Shown here piece by piece: positions 47,980-56,412 of a DNA stretch of 64,000 nt. This DNA is from Microbacterium oxydans (GTDB taxonomy: Bacteria > Actinomycetota > Actinomycetes > Actinomycetales > Microbacteriaceae). The number at the start of each line of letters is the position of its first letter. Positions within the stretch are counted from its first letter, which is position 1. A model generated the notes under the pieces. It was given only the letters and a program-made list of their open reading frames with translations. It did not search any database and was not told where the DNA came from. The translations under genes were made by a program, and so were the position numbers. The stretch covers positions 62,001 through 126,000 of the forward strand of contig NZ_JYIW01000026.1 of assembly GCF_000956525.1 (NCBI RefSeq). The letters run 5' to 3'.

Positions 47980-49794
47980 TCAGGCGCCCTCCTCCGACTT
48001 CTTCTTCCGCGGCTTCTTGACCGGTTCCGTCGCGATCACCGTGCTCGGCGTGTTCGGTGTCTCGTCGACGTGCGTCTCATCGACCGTGAGCGGAGCGTCC
48101 GGGAAGCCGGCGCGCTCGTGAGCGCCCTGGATCTCGGCGGTCTCAGCTTCGGCGGCGTGTGCCGTGACGTGGTGCTGGTGCGCATCGGCAGCTTCGATCT
48201 CCGCCTGCGTGAGCGGGGCCAGGCGGTCCTCGAAGAACCAGCGCGAGATCGAGGAACGGAGGTTCTCCGTCCACGAGATCCGGCCCTTGGCGTTCGGGCG
48301 AACCACGAGGGGCTCGTATCCGTCAACGTCGATGAGCTTCCAACGGTCGTACTGGTCGACCGGCTGGTGCACCTCGATGAACTCGCCACCGGGGAGGCGC
48401 ACGATGCGTCCCGACTCGTAGCCGTGGAGCACGATCTCGCGATCCTTCTTCTGCAGCGCGATGCAGATGCGCTTCGTCACGAAGTAGCCGAGCACCGGAG
48501 CGATGAAGAGCAGCGCCTGGAGCGTGTGGATCACGCCTTCCATCGTGAGCATGAAGTGCGTCGCGATGAGGTCGGACGATGCTGCAGCCCACAGGACCGC
48601 GTAGAACAGCACACCGGCCACACCGATCGCGGTGCGCGTCGCGGCGTTGCGCGGGCGCTGTGCGATGTGGTGCTCGCGCTTGTCTCCGGTGATCCACGCC
48701 TCGATGAACGGGTAGATCGCGACGAGCACGATGAAGAGACCGAGCACGACCAGCGGCAGCAGGATACCGAACGACCAGGTGTGGTCGAGGAAGACGATGT
48801 CGAGGTTCGACGGCGCCAGACGCAGCGCACCATCGGCGAATCCGATGTACCAGTCTGGCTGGGTACCGGCGGAGACGGGGGAGGGGTCGTACGGGCCGTA
48901 GTTCCAGATCGGGTTGATCTGGAAGAACGTGGCGATCAGCACGATCGTGCCGAACACGATGAACAGGTAGCCGCCCATCTTGGACATGTAGACCGGCATC
49001 ATCGGGTAGCCCACGACGTTCTCGTTCGTCCGGCCGGGGCCGGCGAACTGCGTGTGCTTGTTGATGATCATCAGCATGAGGTGCACGACGATCAGCGCGA
49101 TGACGAGCATCGGCAGCAGCAGGATGTGCAGCGTGTAGAGGCGTCCGACGATCGCGGTTCCCGGGAATTCGCCGCCGAACAACAGGAACGACGTCCAGGT
49201 GCCGATCAGCGGGATGCCCTTGACCATGCCGTCGATGATGCGGAGGCCGTTGCCCGAGAGCAGGTCGTCGGGGAGCGAGTAGCCGGTGAAGCCCTCTGCC
49301 ATCGCGAGGACGAAGAGGACGAAGCCGATCACCCAGTTGAGCTCACGCGGCTTGCGGAATGCACCGGTGAAGAACACGCGGAGCATGTGCACGCCGATAC
49401 CCGCGACGAACACGAGTGCAGCCCAGTGGTGGATCTGGCGGACCAGCAGGCCACCACGGATGTCGAAGGAGATGTTCAGCGACGACTCGAGTGCAGCCGA
49501 CATCTCGATCCCACGCATCGGGACGTAGGCGCCCGTGTAGTGCGTGGGGACCATGGAGGCCTCGAAGAAGAACGTCAGGAAGGTTCCGGAGAGGAACACG
49601 ACCACGAAGCTCCACAGCGCGATCTCGCCGAGCATGAACGACCAGTGGTCGGGGAAGATCTTGCGGCCGAGCTCCTTGACGAAGCCGGAGAGGCTGGTGC
49701 GCTCATCGATGTAGTTCGACGCGGCACCGACGAAGCGACCGCCGAGCGGCGCCTTGGTGTCCTTGTCCTCGTTGGACAGCGTTGCGGTGCTCAA
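47980..49794 (-). CDS. qcrB: cytochrome bc1 complex cytochrome b subunit
   Basis: QcrB holds hemes bL and bH and the quinol sites of complex III. The 604-residue protein has eight or nine TM helices; IRGGLLVRQIHHWAALVFV and GIGVHMLRVFF carry heme ligands, with a second set in VGRLYTLHILLLPMLVIAL and HLMLMIINKH. A long cytosolic C-terminal tail ending in a basic run (KKPRKKKSEEGA) is actinobacterial. The start is TTG at 49794, overlapping the qcrA stop (TTGA), with GGGAG five bases upstream. The reading frame stays open further upstream but that is a shadow of qcrA. Confidence 0.95.
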   Translation of the reverse strand: MSTATLSNEDKDTKAPLGGRFVGAASNYIDERTSLSGFVKELGRKIFPDHWSFMLGEIALWSFVVVFLSGTFLTFFFEASMVPTHYTGAYVPMRGIEMSAALESSLNISFDIRGGLLVRQIHHWAALVFVAGIGVHMLRVFFTGAFRKPRELNWVIGFVLFVLAMAEGFTGYSLPDDLLSGNGLRIIDGMVKGIPLIGTWTSFLLFGGEFPGTAIVGRLYTLHILLLPMLVIALIVVHLMLMIINKHTQFAGPGRTNENVVGYPMMPVYMSKMGGYLFIVFGTIVLIATFFQINPIWNYGPYDPSPVSAGTQPDWYIGFADGALRLAPSNLDIVFLDHTWSFGILLPLVVLGLFIVLVAIYPFIEAWITGDKREHHIAQRPRNAATRTAIGVAGVLFYAVLWAAASSDLIATHFMLTMEGVIHTLQALLFIAPVLGYFVTKRICIALQKKDREIVLHGYESGRIVRLPGGEFIEVHQPVDQYDRWKLIDVDGYEPLVVRPNAKGRISWTENLRSSISRWFFEDRLAPLTQAEIEAADAHQHHVTAHAAEAETAEIQGAHERAGFPDAPLTVDETHVDETPNTPSTVIATEPVKKPRKKKSEEGA

Positions 49795-50867
49795 TGGCGC
49801 TCCCAGAAGCTCGGGCCGACGGGTTCCTTGAAGTCGCTGCGTGCGATGAGGTAGCCCTCGTCGTCGACCGTGATCGGCAGCTGCGGCAGCGGACGTGCTG
49901 CCGGTCCGAAGATGACCTTGGCGTGATCGGTGACGTCGAACTGCGACTGGTGGCAGGGGCACAGCAGGTGGTGCGTCTGCTGCTCGTAGAGAGCGACAGG
50001 GCAACCGACGTGGGTGCAGACCTTGGAGTACGCGACGATGCCGTCGTACGACCAGTCCTTGCGGTCTTCGGCCTCGATGAGCTGCTCGGGGCGGAGGCGC
50101 ATCATCAGCACGATGGCCTTCGCCTTCTCCTCGAGGTAGCCGTCTTCGTGACCGAGTTCGACGAGCTCGGCAGGGATGACGTGGAACGCCGAGCCGAGGG
50201 TGACGTCAGCAGCACGGATCGGGGTGCCGTCGGGGTCGCGCACCAGGCGCGATCCTTCCTCCCACATCGTGTGCTTGAGCAGGTGCACCGGGTCGCCCGC
50301 AGTGGGGTCATCCGGCGTGGAGTGCGGAGCGAGACCACGGAACAGCGTGACGCCGGGGATGATCGACGCGACGACCGCTGCGAACAGCGAGTTGCGGATC
50401 ATGGTGCGGCGTCCGAAGCCGGACTCCTCGTTCGCCTCGGAGAATGCCTTGATGGCAGCCTCGCGAGTCGCATCGGTGCCGCGCGTCGTGTGGCGGAACT
50501 CGATGTGCTCCTTGTCCGACATCAGCGCCTTGGACCAGTGGATCGCGCCGATACCGATGCTGAGCAGGGCCAGCGCGATACCGAGTCCGATGAACAGGTT
50601 GTTCTGGCGGATGTCGATGAGCGCGCCGCTCTCGATCGGGAACAGCATGTAGGCGGCGACCGCCCAGATGCTGCCGGCGAGCGACAGGTAGAACAGCGTG
50701 TAGACGGTGCGGTCAGCCGTCTTCTCGACGCGGGGGTCCTTGTCGGTCATCCGCGCGCGGTGCGGCGGCAATCCCGGGTTGTGCACGGGATCGCTGACTG
50801 CGACGCCCAGCCCCGGCGAGGGCTGGTAGGCCCTGTCGAGAGCCTTCGAGTCGTCGTCGTGTGCCAT
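49791..50867 (-). CDS. qcrA: cytochrome bc1 complex Rieske iron-sulfur subunit
   Basis: QcrA carries the 2Fe-2S cluster between quinol and heme c. The 358-residue protein has three N-terminal TM helices as in other actinobacteria (SLAGSIWAVAAYMLFP, LFIGLGIALALLSIGIGAIH, NSLFAAVVASIIPGVTLF) and a C-terminal Rieske domain with CTHVGC (first Cys-His pair) and CPCHQS (second pair). ACGAGGAG lies before the ATG at 50867. The order qcrC-qcrA-qcrB is canonical. Confidence 0.96.
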   Translation of the reverse strand: MAHDDDSKALDRAYQPSPGLGVAVSDPVHNPGLPPHRARMTDKDPRVEKTADRTVYTLFYLSLAGSIWAVAAYMLFPIESGALIDIRQNNLFIGLGIALALLSIGIGAIHWSKALMSDKEHIEFRHTTRGTDATREAAIKAFSEANEESGFGRRTMIRNSLFAAVVASIIPGVTLFRGLAPHSTPDDPTAGDPVHLLKHTMWEEGSRLVRDPDGTPIRAADVTLGSAFHVIPAELVELGHEDGYLEEKAKAIVLMMRLRPEQLIEAEDRKDWSYDGIVAYSKVCTHVGCPVALYEQQTHHLLCPCHQSQFDVTDHAKVIFGPAARPLPQLPITVDDEGYLIARSDFKEPVGPSFWERH

Positions 50868-50903
50868 GGTGCTCCTCGTACGTTCCTCTTCGATGAATAA
50901 GCG

Positions 50904-51707
50904 TCAGTTGGACTTCGCCGTGATCCACACGGTGATGGCGACCAGTGCGCCGATACCGAAGATCCACACGAACAGGCCCTCGGACACGGGTCCGAGCGAA
51001 CCGAGCGAGAATCCGCCGATCTGCACGGACTGCTGCTGGTAGAGGAGCGCGGAGATGATGTCGCGCTTGTCCTCGTCCGACAGGTTCATGTCGCCGAAGA
51101 CCGGCATGTTCTGGGGGCCCGTGACCATGGCTGCGTAGATGTGCAGCGCGCTGGTCTCGGTCAGGGCGGGGGCGTACTTGCCCTCGGTGAGCGCTCCACC
51201 GGCTGCGGCCACGTTGTGGCACATCGCGCAGTTCACGCGGAACAGCTCGGCGCCGTGGGACACGTCGCCCTTGCCGTCGATGGTCCGCTCCGACGGGAAC
51301 GTCGGGCCGGGGGCCTCAGCCTGCACGTAGGACGAGATCGCGAGGATCTGGTCTTCGGTGAACTGCGGCTTCTTCTGCGGAGCCTGCGGTCCCTGCATCT
51401 GCAGCGGCATACGGCCGGTGGAGAGCTGGAACTCTGTCGCGAGCTCGCCGACGCCGTAGAGGCTCGGTCCGTTCGCGGTGCCCTGCATGTCGAGACCGTG
51501 ACAGGTGGCGCAGTTGGCCTGGAACAGCTTCTCGCCGTCCTCCACGGTCAGCTGGGTGGTCGCAGCGCTCTGGGTGTCGGTCGCGGCGAACGCGGCAGAC
51601 GCACCGGCGTACACGGCGCCGGTGATCATGAGTCCTGCTCCGATGAGGGCGACCGCAGCCAGGGGGCTGCGACGACCGTTCGAACGGCGCTTCTTCTCTC
51701 GTGCCAT
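50904..51707 (-). CDS. qcrC: cytochrome bc1 complex diheme cytochrome c subunit
   Basis: QcrC is the membrane-bound diheme cytochrome that passes electrons straight to the aa3 oxidase, replacing soluble cytochrome c. The 267-residue protein has an N-terminal TM helix, two heme c motifs CATCHG and CAMCHN (about residues 62-66 and 158-162), each with a later methionine ligand region (GRMPLQM, NMPVFGDM), and a C-terminal TM helix. ATG at 51707 begins a basic segment MAREKKRRSNGRR. Confidence 0.95.
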   Translation of the reverse strand: MAREKKRRSNGRRSPLAAVALIGAGLMITGAVYAGASAAFAATDTQSAATTQLTVEDGEKLFQANCATCHGLDMQGTANGPSLYGVGELATEFQLSTGRMPLQMQGPQAPQKKPQFTEDQILAISSYVQAEAPGPTFPSERTIDGKGDVSHGAELFRVNCAMCHNVAAAGGALTEGKYAPALTETSALHIYAAMVTGPQNMPVFGDMNLSDEDKRDIISALLYQQQSVQIGGFSLGSLGPVSEGLFVWIFGIGALVAITVWITAKSN

Positions 51708-51727
51708 CTCGGGGATCAGCTCCGCTC

Positions 51728-52381
51728 TTATTTCAGGAAGTAGATAACGACGAACAGCACGATCCAGACGACGTCGACGAAGTGCCAGTAGTAGGACACA
51801 ACGATCGAGGAGGTCGCCTCCTTGTGCCGGAAGTTCTTCACCGCGTATGCGCGTCCGATGACGAGCAGGAACGCGATGAGTCCGCCGGTGACGTGCAGTG
51901 CGTGGAAGCCGGTGGTGATGTAGAACGCCGACGCGTAGGAGTCAGCACTGATCGGCATTCCCTCGGCGACGAGCTGGGCGTACTCCCAGACCTGGCCGGA
52001 GACGAAGATCGCGCCGAGCGCGAAGGTGAGGAAGAACCACTCGACCATGCCCCAGCCGAACAGGCGGCGACGGCCGGCACCGTTCTTCTGGCCCTTGCCG
52101 AGCTTGTAGGCCTGCAGGTCCTCTGCCGCGAACACGCCCATCTGGCACGTGAAGGAGGAGAGGACGAGGATCGCGGTGTTCACGAACGCGAACGGGACGT
52201 TCAGGAGTTCGGTCCGCGCTGCCCACAGTTCAGGGGAAGTGCTGCGGAGGGTGAAGTAGATCGCGAAAAGTCCCGCGAAGAACATCACCTCACTGCCGAG
52301 CCACACAATGGTGCCGACAGCTACCGGGTTGGGCCGCTTGATGGTTCTCGCCGCCGGGGCATACGTCGCTGAGGTCGTCAC
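51728..52381 (-). CDS. ctaE: cytochrome c oxidase subunit III
   Basis: Subunit III of the aa3 oxidase, 217 residues with five or more TM helices: [75 protein letters not shown] and [19 protein letters not shown]. These include the conserved E-M and GFHxxHV motifs. The start GTG at 52381 follows CATAAT after 6 nt, so the operon seems to begin with a leaderless gene. qcrC follows 20 bp downstream. The longer in-frame extension to 52420 crosses the promoter and is rejected. Confidence 0.95.
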   Translation of the reverse strand: MTTSATYAPAARTIKRPNPVAVGTIVWLGSEVMFFAGLFAIYFTLRSTSPELWAARTELLNVPFAFVNTAILVLSSFTCQMGVFAAEDLQAYKLGKGQKNGAGRRRLFGWGMVEWFFLTFALGAIFVSGQVWEYAQLVAEGMPISADSYASAFYITTGFHALHVTGGLIAFLLVIGRAYAVKNFRHKEATSSIVVSYYWHFVDVVWIVLFVVIYFLK

Positions 52382-52387
52382 CCTTCC

Positions 52388-52393
52388 ATTATG
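52388..52393 (-). promoter_or_regulatory. -10 element CATAAT for ctaE-qcrCAB
   Basis: On the minus strand CATAAT ends 6 nt before GTG 52381. It is the best -10 in the divergent gap between ctaE and trpD. Confidence 0.55.
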
Positions 52394-52448
52394 GCCGATC
52401 CGCGGGGGTGATTCTTGCACCGCGAGCTCTGTTTTTGGCGACGTTCCA

Positions 52449-52464
52449 CTTAGGTAACCCTAAG
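52449..52464. promoter_or_regulatory. perfect palindrome CTTAGG-N4-CCTAAG in the ctaE/trpD gap
   Basis: Six-base arms 52449-52454 and 52459-52464 flank TAAC. The TTAGG/CCTAA arms recall DtxR/IdeR iron-box half sites, although the full 19-bp IdeR consensus with 9-bp spacing is not met. It sits about 60 bp upstream of the ctaE -10, a possible operator. The rest of the 191-bp gap shows nothing else but the two -10 boxes. Confidence 0.4.
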
Positions 52465-52559
52465 AAGACGCTGCGAATCCTCGGTGAATCCGCGGGAAAC
52501 GGGGGATGCCGACATGGCGGTCACGCGTGAGCAACGATCTGCACGTTTTCCCGCGCCGA

Positions 52560-52565
52560 TAGGAT
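52560..52565 (+). promoter_or_regulatory. -10 element TAGGAT for trpD
   Basis: TAGGAT ends 7 nt before the trpD ATG at 52573, again without a ribosome binding site. No Trp-rich leader peptide is present. Confidence 0.55.
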
Positions 52566-52572
52566 CGCACAC

Positions 52573-53637
52573 ATGGCTGATTCCCTGACCTGGTCCGATG
52601 TGCTCACTTCTCTGCTGGAGCGTCGCGATCTCAGCGTCTGGGAGTCCACGTGGGCGATGCGTCAGATCATGCGGGGAGACGTCACCGAGGCGCAGCTCGG
52701 AGGCTTCCTCATCGCGTTGCGCGCGAAGGGCGAGACGATCGACGAGATCGTCGGGTTCCGTGACGCCATCCTCGAAGCCGCCGTCCCCCTTCCCGTATCG
52801 CCGGACGTTCTCGACATCGTCGGCACCGGTGGCGACCGGGTCGGCACGGTCAACGTCTCGACCACAGCCGCGATCATCATCGGCGCGACCGGTATCCCCG
52901 TCGTCAAGCACGGCAATCGTGCTGCGAGTTCGGCGTCCGGCTCATCCGACGTCCTCGGCGCACTCGGTCTCGAACTCTCGCTCAACCCCGCGCACGTGGC
53001 ATCCATCCTCGACCGCACCGGGATCACGTTCGCGTGGGCCGGCGCCTTCCACCCCGGGTTCAAGCACGCCGGCGCCGTCCGGGCTCAGCTCGGTGTCCCG
53101 ACCGTCTTCAATATGCTCGGACCGCTCTGCAACCCGGCACGCGCCGAGGCCAACGCAGTCGGCGTGGCGCAGCTCGAACGCGTCCCGCTGATCACCGGCG
53201 TGTTCCGCACCCGCGGAGCGACCGCTCTGGTGTTCCGCGGTGACGACGGGCTCGACGAGCTCACCACCACCGGGCACAGCCGGATCTGGGAGGTCACCCG
53301 TGGTGACATCCACGAGCACGACCTCGACCCTCGCGATCTCGGCATCCCGATCGCCGATCTCGCCGATCTGATCGGTGGATCACCCGAGCACAACGCCGAG
53401 ATCCTGCGGCGCACGCTCCAGGGCGAGCGCGGCGCGGTGCGCGACATCGTGCTGCTGAACGCAGCAGCCGGCATCGTCGCCTTCGAGCTCTCGCAGGATG
53501 CGACCCAGGTGCAGCGCCCCATTCTCGAGCGGCTCCGGGAGGGGCTGGAACGCGCGACGGCTGCCGTCGACGATGGCCGGGCCGCCGCGAAGCTCGACCA
53601 GTGGATCGGTGTGAGCCGCGAACTGGCCTCCGCATAG
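52573..53637 (+). CDS. trpD: anthranilate phosphoribosyltransferase
   Basis: TrpD joins anthranilate with PRPP in tryptophan synthesis. The 354-residue protein has the PRPP loop VGTGGDRVGTVNVSTTAA, KHGNRAASSASGSSDVLGAL and the anthranilate region FHPGFKHAGAVRAQLGVPT. The sequence FNMLGPLCNPA completes the glycosyltransferase family 3 signature. Other trp genes are not adjacent. The divergent trpD and ctaE pair also occurs in mycobacteria (Rv2192c/Rv2193). Confidence 0.95.
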   Translation: MADSLTWSDVLTSLLERRDLSVWESTWAMRQIMRGDVTEAQLGGFLIALRAKGETIDEIVGFRDAILEAAVPLPVSPDVLDIVGTGGDRVGTVNVSTTAAIIIGATGIPVVKHGNRAASSASGSSDVLGALGLELSLNPAHVASILDRTGITFAWAGAFHPGFKHAGAVRAQLGVPTVFNMLGPLCNPARAEANAVGVAQLERVPLITGVFRTRGATALVFRGDDGLDELTTTGHSRIWEVTRGDIHEHDLDPRDLGIPIADLADLIGGSPEHNAEILRRTLQGERGAVRDIVLLNAAAGIVAFELSQDATQVQRPILERLREGLERATAAVDDGRAAAKLDQWIGVSRELASA

Positions 53638-53645
53638 GGCGCGTC

Positions 53646-54632
53646 ATGGACCCCGTCGCCGCTCTGTTCGAGATCGCTTCGCTGCTGGAGCGCGAGCGGG
53701 CGTCCCGATATCGGGCGAAGGCGTTCCGTCAGGCGGCGGCCACCCTGCAGACCCTGCCGGAGGATGTGCGATCTGATCCGACGCTTCTGCGCGCGAGCAA
53801 GGGCATCGGCGAGTCGACGTTCGCCGTGATCCGCCAGGCGCAGGAAGGCCGTGTGCCGGAGTATCTCGTCGAGCTGCGCGGCGAGGTCGAGCCGGAGAAG
53901 GTGTCGGCGTTGCGGGCGAAGCTCCGCGGTGATCTGCACGCGCATACGGATTGGTCGGACGGCACGACACCGATCGCGGTGATGGCTGCGGCCGCCCGTG
54001 CGCAGGGGCACGAGTATCAGGCGATCACCGACCACTCGCCTCGGCTGCGAGTCGCGCGTGGCCTCTCGGCTGAGCGGTTGCGCGAGCAGATCCCGCTCGT
54101 GCGGGCGGAGTCCGGCAATGGATTCACCCTGCTCGCCGGCATCGAGGTGGACATCCTGGACGACGGGGCGCTCGATCAGGACCCTGACCTGCTCGGCGAA
54201 CTCGACGTCGTGGTGGCATCGGTGCATTCGAAGCTGCGGATGGATCCGCGTCCGATGACGGCTCGGATGATCGCTGCCGTCTCGCATCCGCGGGTGAATG
54301 TGCTCGGCCACTGCACCGGCAGACTCGTGCAAGGCGAACGGGGGACCCGACCGCAGTCCCTATTCGACGCGGCGTCGGTGTTCGCAGCGTGCGCCGAGAA
54401 CGGCGTCGCGGTCGAGATCAACTCCCGCCCGGAACGCCAGGATCCGCCGGATGAGCTCATCGCGATCGCGCTCGAAGCAGGATGTCTCTTCTCGATCGAC
54501 TCCGACGCGCACGCGCCGGGTCAACTCTCACTGCTCGACCACGGCGCTGAACGCGCCGAGCGTCTCGGCGTGCCGGCGGCTCGGATCGTGACGACCTGGG
54601 GCCTGGACCGGCTGCTCGCCTGGACCGAGTAG
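53646..54632 (+). CDS. PolX-like PHP domain protein with helix-hairpin-helix region
   Basis: A 328-residue protein. The N-terminal ~85 residues resemble the 8-kDa/HhH part of family X polymerases (FEIASLLERERASRYRAKAF, LLRASKGIGESTFAVIRQ). The rest is a PHP phosphoesterase domain: GDLHAHTDWSDGTTPI, AITDHSPRL, LLAGIEVDILDDG, VVASVHSKLRMDPR, NVLGHCTGRL, VEINSRPERQDPP and IDSDAHAPGQL, which together supply the metal ligands. The polymerase palm of true PolX is missing. It begins 8 bp after trpD and converges with the exonuclease gene. It could be a DNA-repair phosphatase or exonuclease. Confidence 0.85.
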   Translation: MDPVAALFEIASLLERERASRYRAKAFRQAAATLQTLPEDVRSDPTLLRASKGIGESTFAVIRQAQEGRVPEYLVELRGEVEPEKVSALRAKLRGDLHAHTDWSDGTTPIAVMAAAARAQGHEYQAITDHSPRLRVARGLSAERLREQIPLVRAESGNGFTLLAGIEVDILDDGALDQDPDLLGELDVVVASVHSKLRMDPRPMTARMIAAVSHPRVNVLGHCTGRLVQGERGTRPQSLFDAASVFAACAENGVAVEINSRPERQDPPDELIAIALEAGCLFSIDSDAHAPGQLSLLDHGAERAERLGVPAARIVTTWGLDRLLAWTE

Positions 54633-54636
54633 CGAC

Positions 54637-55566
54637 TCAGCTCGCCGCGGCGGAGACGGCAGCGATCGCGCGGGTCATCGAGCCCCCGAGATTCCACTTC
54701 TCGGCAAGGGCGACCGCCGCGTCGTGCTCTGCGGGGTCGAGTGCGCGCAGGGGAACGCCCGGAGCGGTGATCGGCAGAGACGTGGCGACGGCGACGACGG
54801 TCGGTGCGACGTCGAGGTATGCCGCAGCAGCCAGGATCTTCGCGCTCACGCCGGCGCTCATGCCTTCGCCGGCCTCGGCCGCAGCGCGGATGCTGGCGAG
54901 GTCGCCGTGGGTCTTGAGCAGGGTCGCCGCTGTCTTCTCGCCGACACCGGCGACGCCGGGGAGGCCGTCGGAGGCGTCACCGCGCATCGTGGCGAAGTCG
55001 ACATACTGCGAGGGCAGCACGCCGTACTTCGCGACCAGGGTCGCGTCGGTGAAGATCTCGAGGTTGCTCATGCCGCGTGCCGTGTAGATGAGGCGCACGT
55101 CACGGGCATCGTCGATGAGCTGGAAGAGGTCGCGGTCGCCCGTCACGATGTCGACGGGCATGTCGGCGTTCGTGGCGAGGGTGCCGATCACGTCGTCGGC
55201 CTCGTGTTCGGCGACACCGATGATCGGGATACCGATCGCGGCGAGCGTCTCGCGGATGAGCGGTATCTGGGCCTCGAGCGGATCGGGGACCTCTTCGACA
55301 TCCGGCCCGGCTGGGACGACCTCGACGACGCGGTGCGCCTTGTAGCTCGGGATCAGGTCGACGCGCCACTGCGGGCGCCAGTCGTCGTCCCAACAGGCGA
55401 TCACGTGCGTGGGCTCATACAACGTCACGAGCTTGGCGATGATGTCGAGCAGCCCGCGCGCGGCATTGATCGGAGAGCCGTCCGGCGCCGTCACCTTGTC
55501 GGGCACGCCGTAGAAAGCGCGGAAATAGAGGCTGGCGGTGTCGAGCAGCATCAGACGATCGGTCAC
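54637..55566 (-). CDS. 5'-3' exonuclease (FEN1/PolA N-terminal type)
   Basis: A stand-alone flap/5' nuclease of about 309 residues. Motifs are LLDTASLYFRAFYG, WDDDWRPQWR with metal aspartates, AEHEADDVIGTLA, VTGDRDLFQLI, and the H3TH region GDASDGLPGVAGVGEKTAATLL. It resembles the nuclease domain of DNA polymerase I without the polymerase. Three nearby starts exist (GTG 55572, GTG 55566, ATG further in). GTG 55566 has a weak CAAACT box 6 nt upstream. polA itself is not seen. The protein likely removes RNA primers or flaps. Confidence 0.88.
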   Translation of the reverse strand: MTDRLMLLDTASLYFRAFYGVPDKVTAPDGSPINAARGLLDIIAKLVTLYEPTHVIACWDDDWRPQWRVDLIPSYKAHRVVEVVPAGPDVEEVPDPLEAQIPLIRETLAAIGIPIIGVAEHEADDVIGTLATNADMPVDIVTGDRDLFQLIDDARDVRLIYTARGMSNLEIFTDATLVAKYGVLPSQYVDFATMRGDASDGLPGVAGVGEKTAATLLKTHGDLASIRAAAEAGEGMSAGVSAKILAAAAYLDVAPTVVAVATSLPITAPGVPLRALDPAEHDAAVALAEKWNLGGSMTRAIAAVSAAAS

Positions 55567-55684
55567 GGGCACAGTTTGTCACGGCCACAGACGCGGCGAG
55601 ACCCGGCGCGCCACGGTCAGGGCCGCGGCGGTCTGCGGCGGCCGGGAACTTGAGACGGTCCGTTCGCCGTCGACACCAAGAGGC

Positions 55685-56407
55685 ATGACGACATCACTGC
55701 GGAGACTCTCCTCGTTCGTGCTCGGCGGAGCGCTTCTCGCCTCCGCGTTGGCGGGATGCGCGACAGCGGCTGGCGGGTCTCCCGTTCCTGAATCCACGGC
55801 TGTTCCGAGCGCGGACGCTTCGTACGCACCGCAGGCCGCATGGCTCGACGCATCGTCCATCGCCGTGAAGACCTGGAGCGACGCCTGCGCGCCGCACATC
55901 GGCGACTTCATCACCGGAGATCAGTCGATCGAGATCGTGCTGGTCGACGACGAGGATGCCGTCTGTGCGAGCGTGCAGACCGCCCATGGCACATACGTCG
56001 GCCTTCCGGCTGGCCTCGACTCGTCGGTTCCGGTGGATCTCATCGTCACCGAGGCGAACGGAAACCGCAGCGAACTCACGCTCCCTGGTCTCGCTGAGGG
56101 ACAGCTGCAGCCGGCGGATCGGATGTCGGAGATGGTGCCAGCCGCCACCTGGATCACCGACAGCGAACTGGCAGTGCTCACATGGGGATCGTCGACGTGC
56201 ATGCCCGGCTCGGGTGATTTCCAAGCCCTCGATGCCACGCAGGGCGTCGTCACCTTGCACAGCCACACGGACACCGTCTGCACGATGGATCTCGTACCGC
56301 AGATCACATTCGTGTCTGCGGCGGGGGTCCAAGCGGATGCGACGTTGGTCCTCGCGGATCACGTCGACGCTGTCGGCCAGCCGATCATCCTCCAGGTCGC
56401 ACGTTGA
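55685..56407 (+). CDS. putative lipoprotein with an internally duplicated two-cysteine domain
   Basis: I do not recognise this 240-residue protein. It has a lipoprotein signal with lipobox ASALAGC (Cys about 25) and then two copies of a ~75-residue domain. Copy 1 (about 47-120) contains WLDASSIAVKTWSDAC, GDF and DAVC; copy 2 (about 150-225) contains WITDSELAVLTWGSSTC, GDF and DTVC, so each has a pair of cysteines that could form a disulfide. AAGAGG lies just before the ATG at 55685. In-frame sequence upstream overlaps the divergent exonuclease. It is probably anchored to the outside of the membrane. Confidence 0.7.
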   Translation: MTTSLRRLSSFVLGGALLASALAGCATAAGGSPVPESTAVPSADASYAPQAAWLDASSIAVKTWSDACAPHIGDFITGDQSIEIVLVDDEDAVCASVQTAHGTYVGLPAGLDSSVPVDLIVTEANGNRSELTLPGLAEGQLQPADRMSEMVPAATWITDSELAVLTWGSSTCMPGSGDFQALDATQGVVTLHSHTDTVCTMDLVPQITFVSAAGVQADATLVLADHVDAVGQPIILQVAR

Positions 56408-56412
56408 GCGCC

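Noticed and set aside
52394..52572. A trp attenuator or leader peptide before trpD
   Set aside because: No run of Trp codons and no terminator/antiterminator pair; a -10 box lies right before the ATG.
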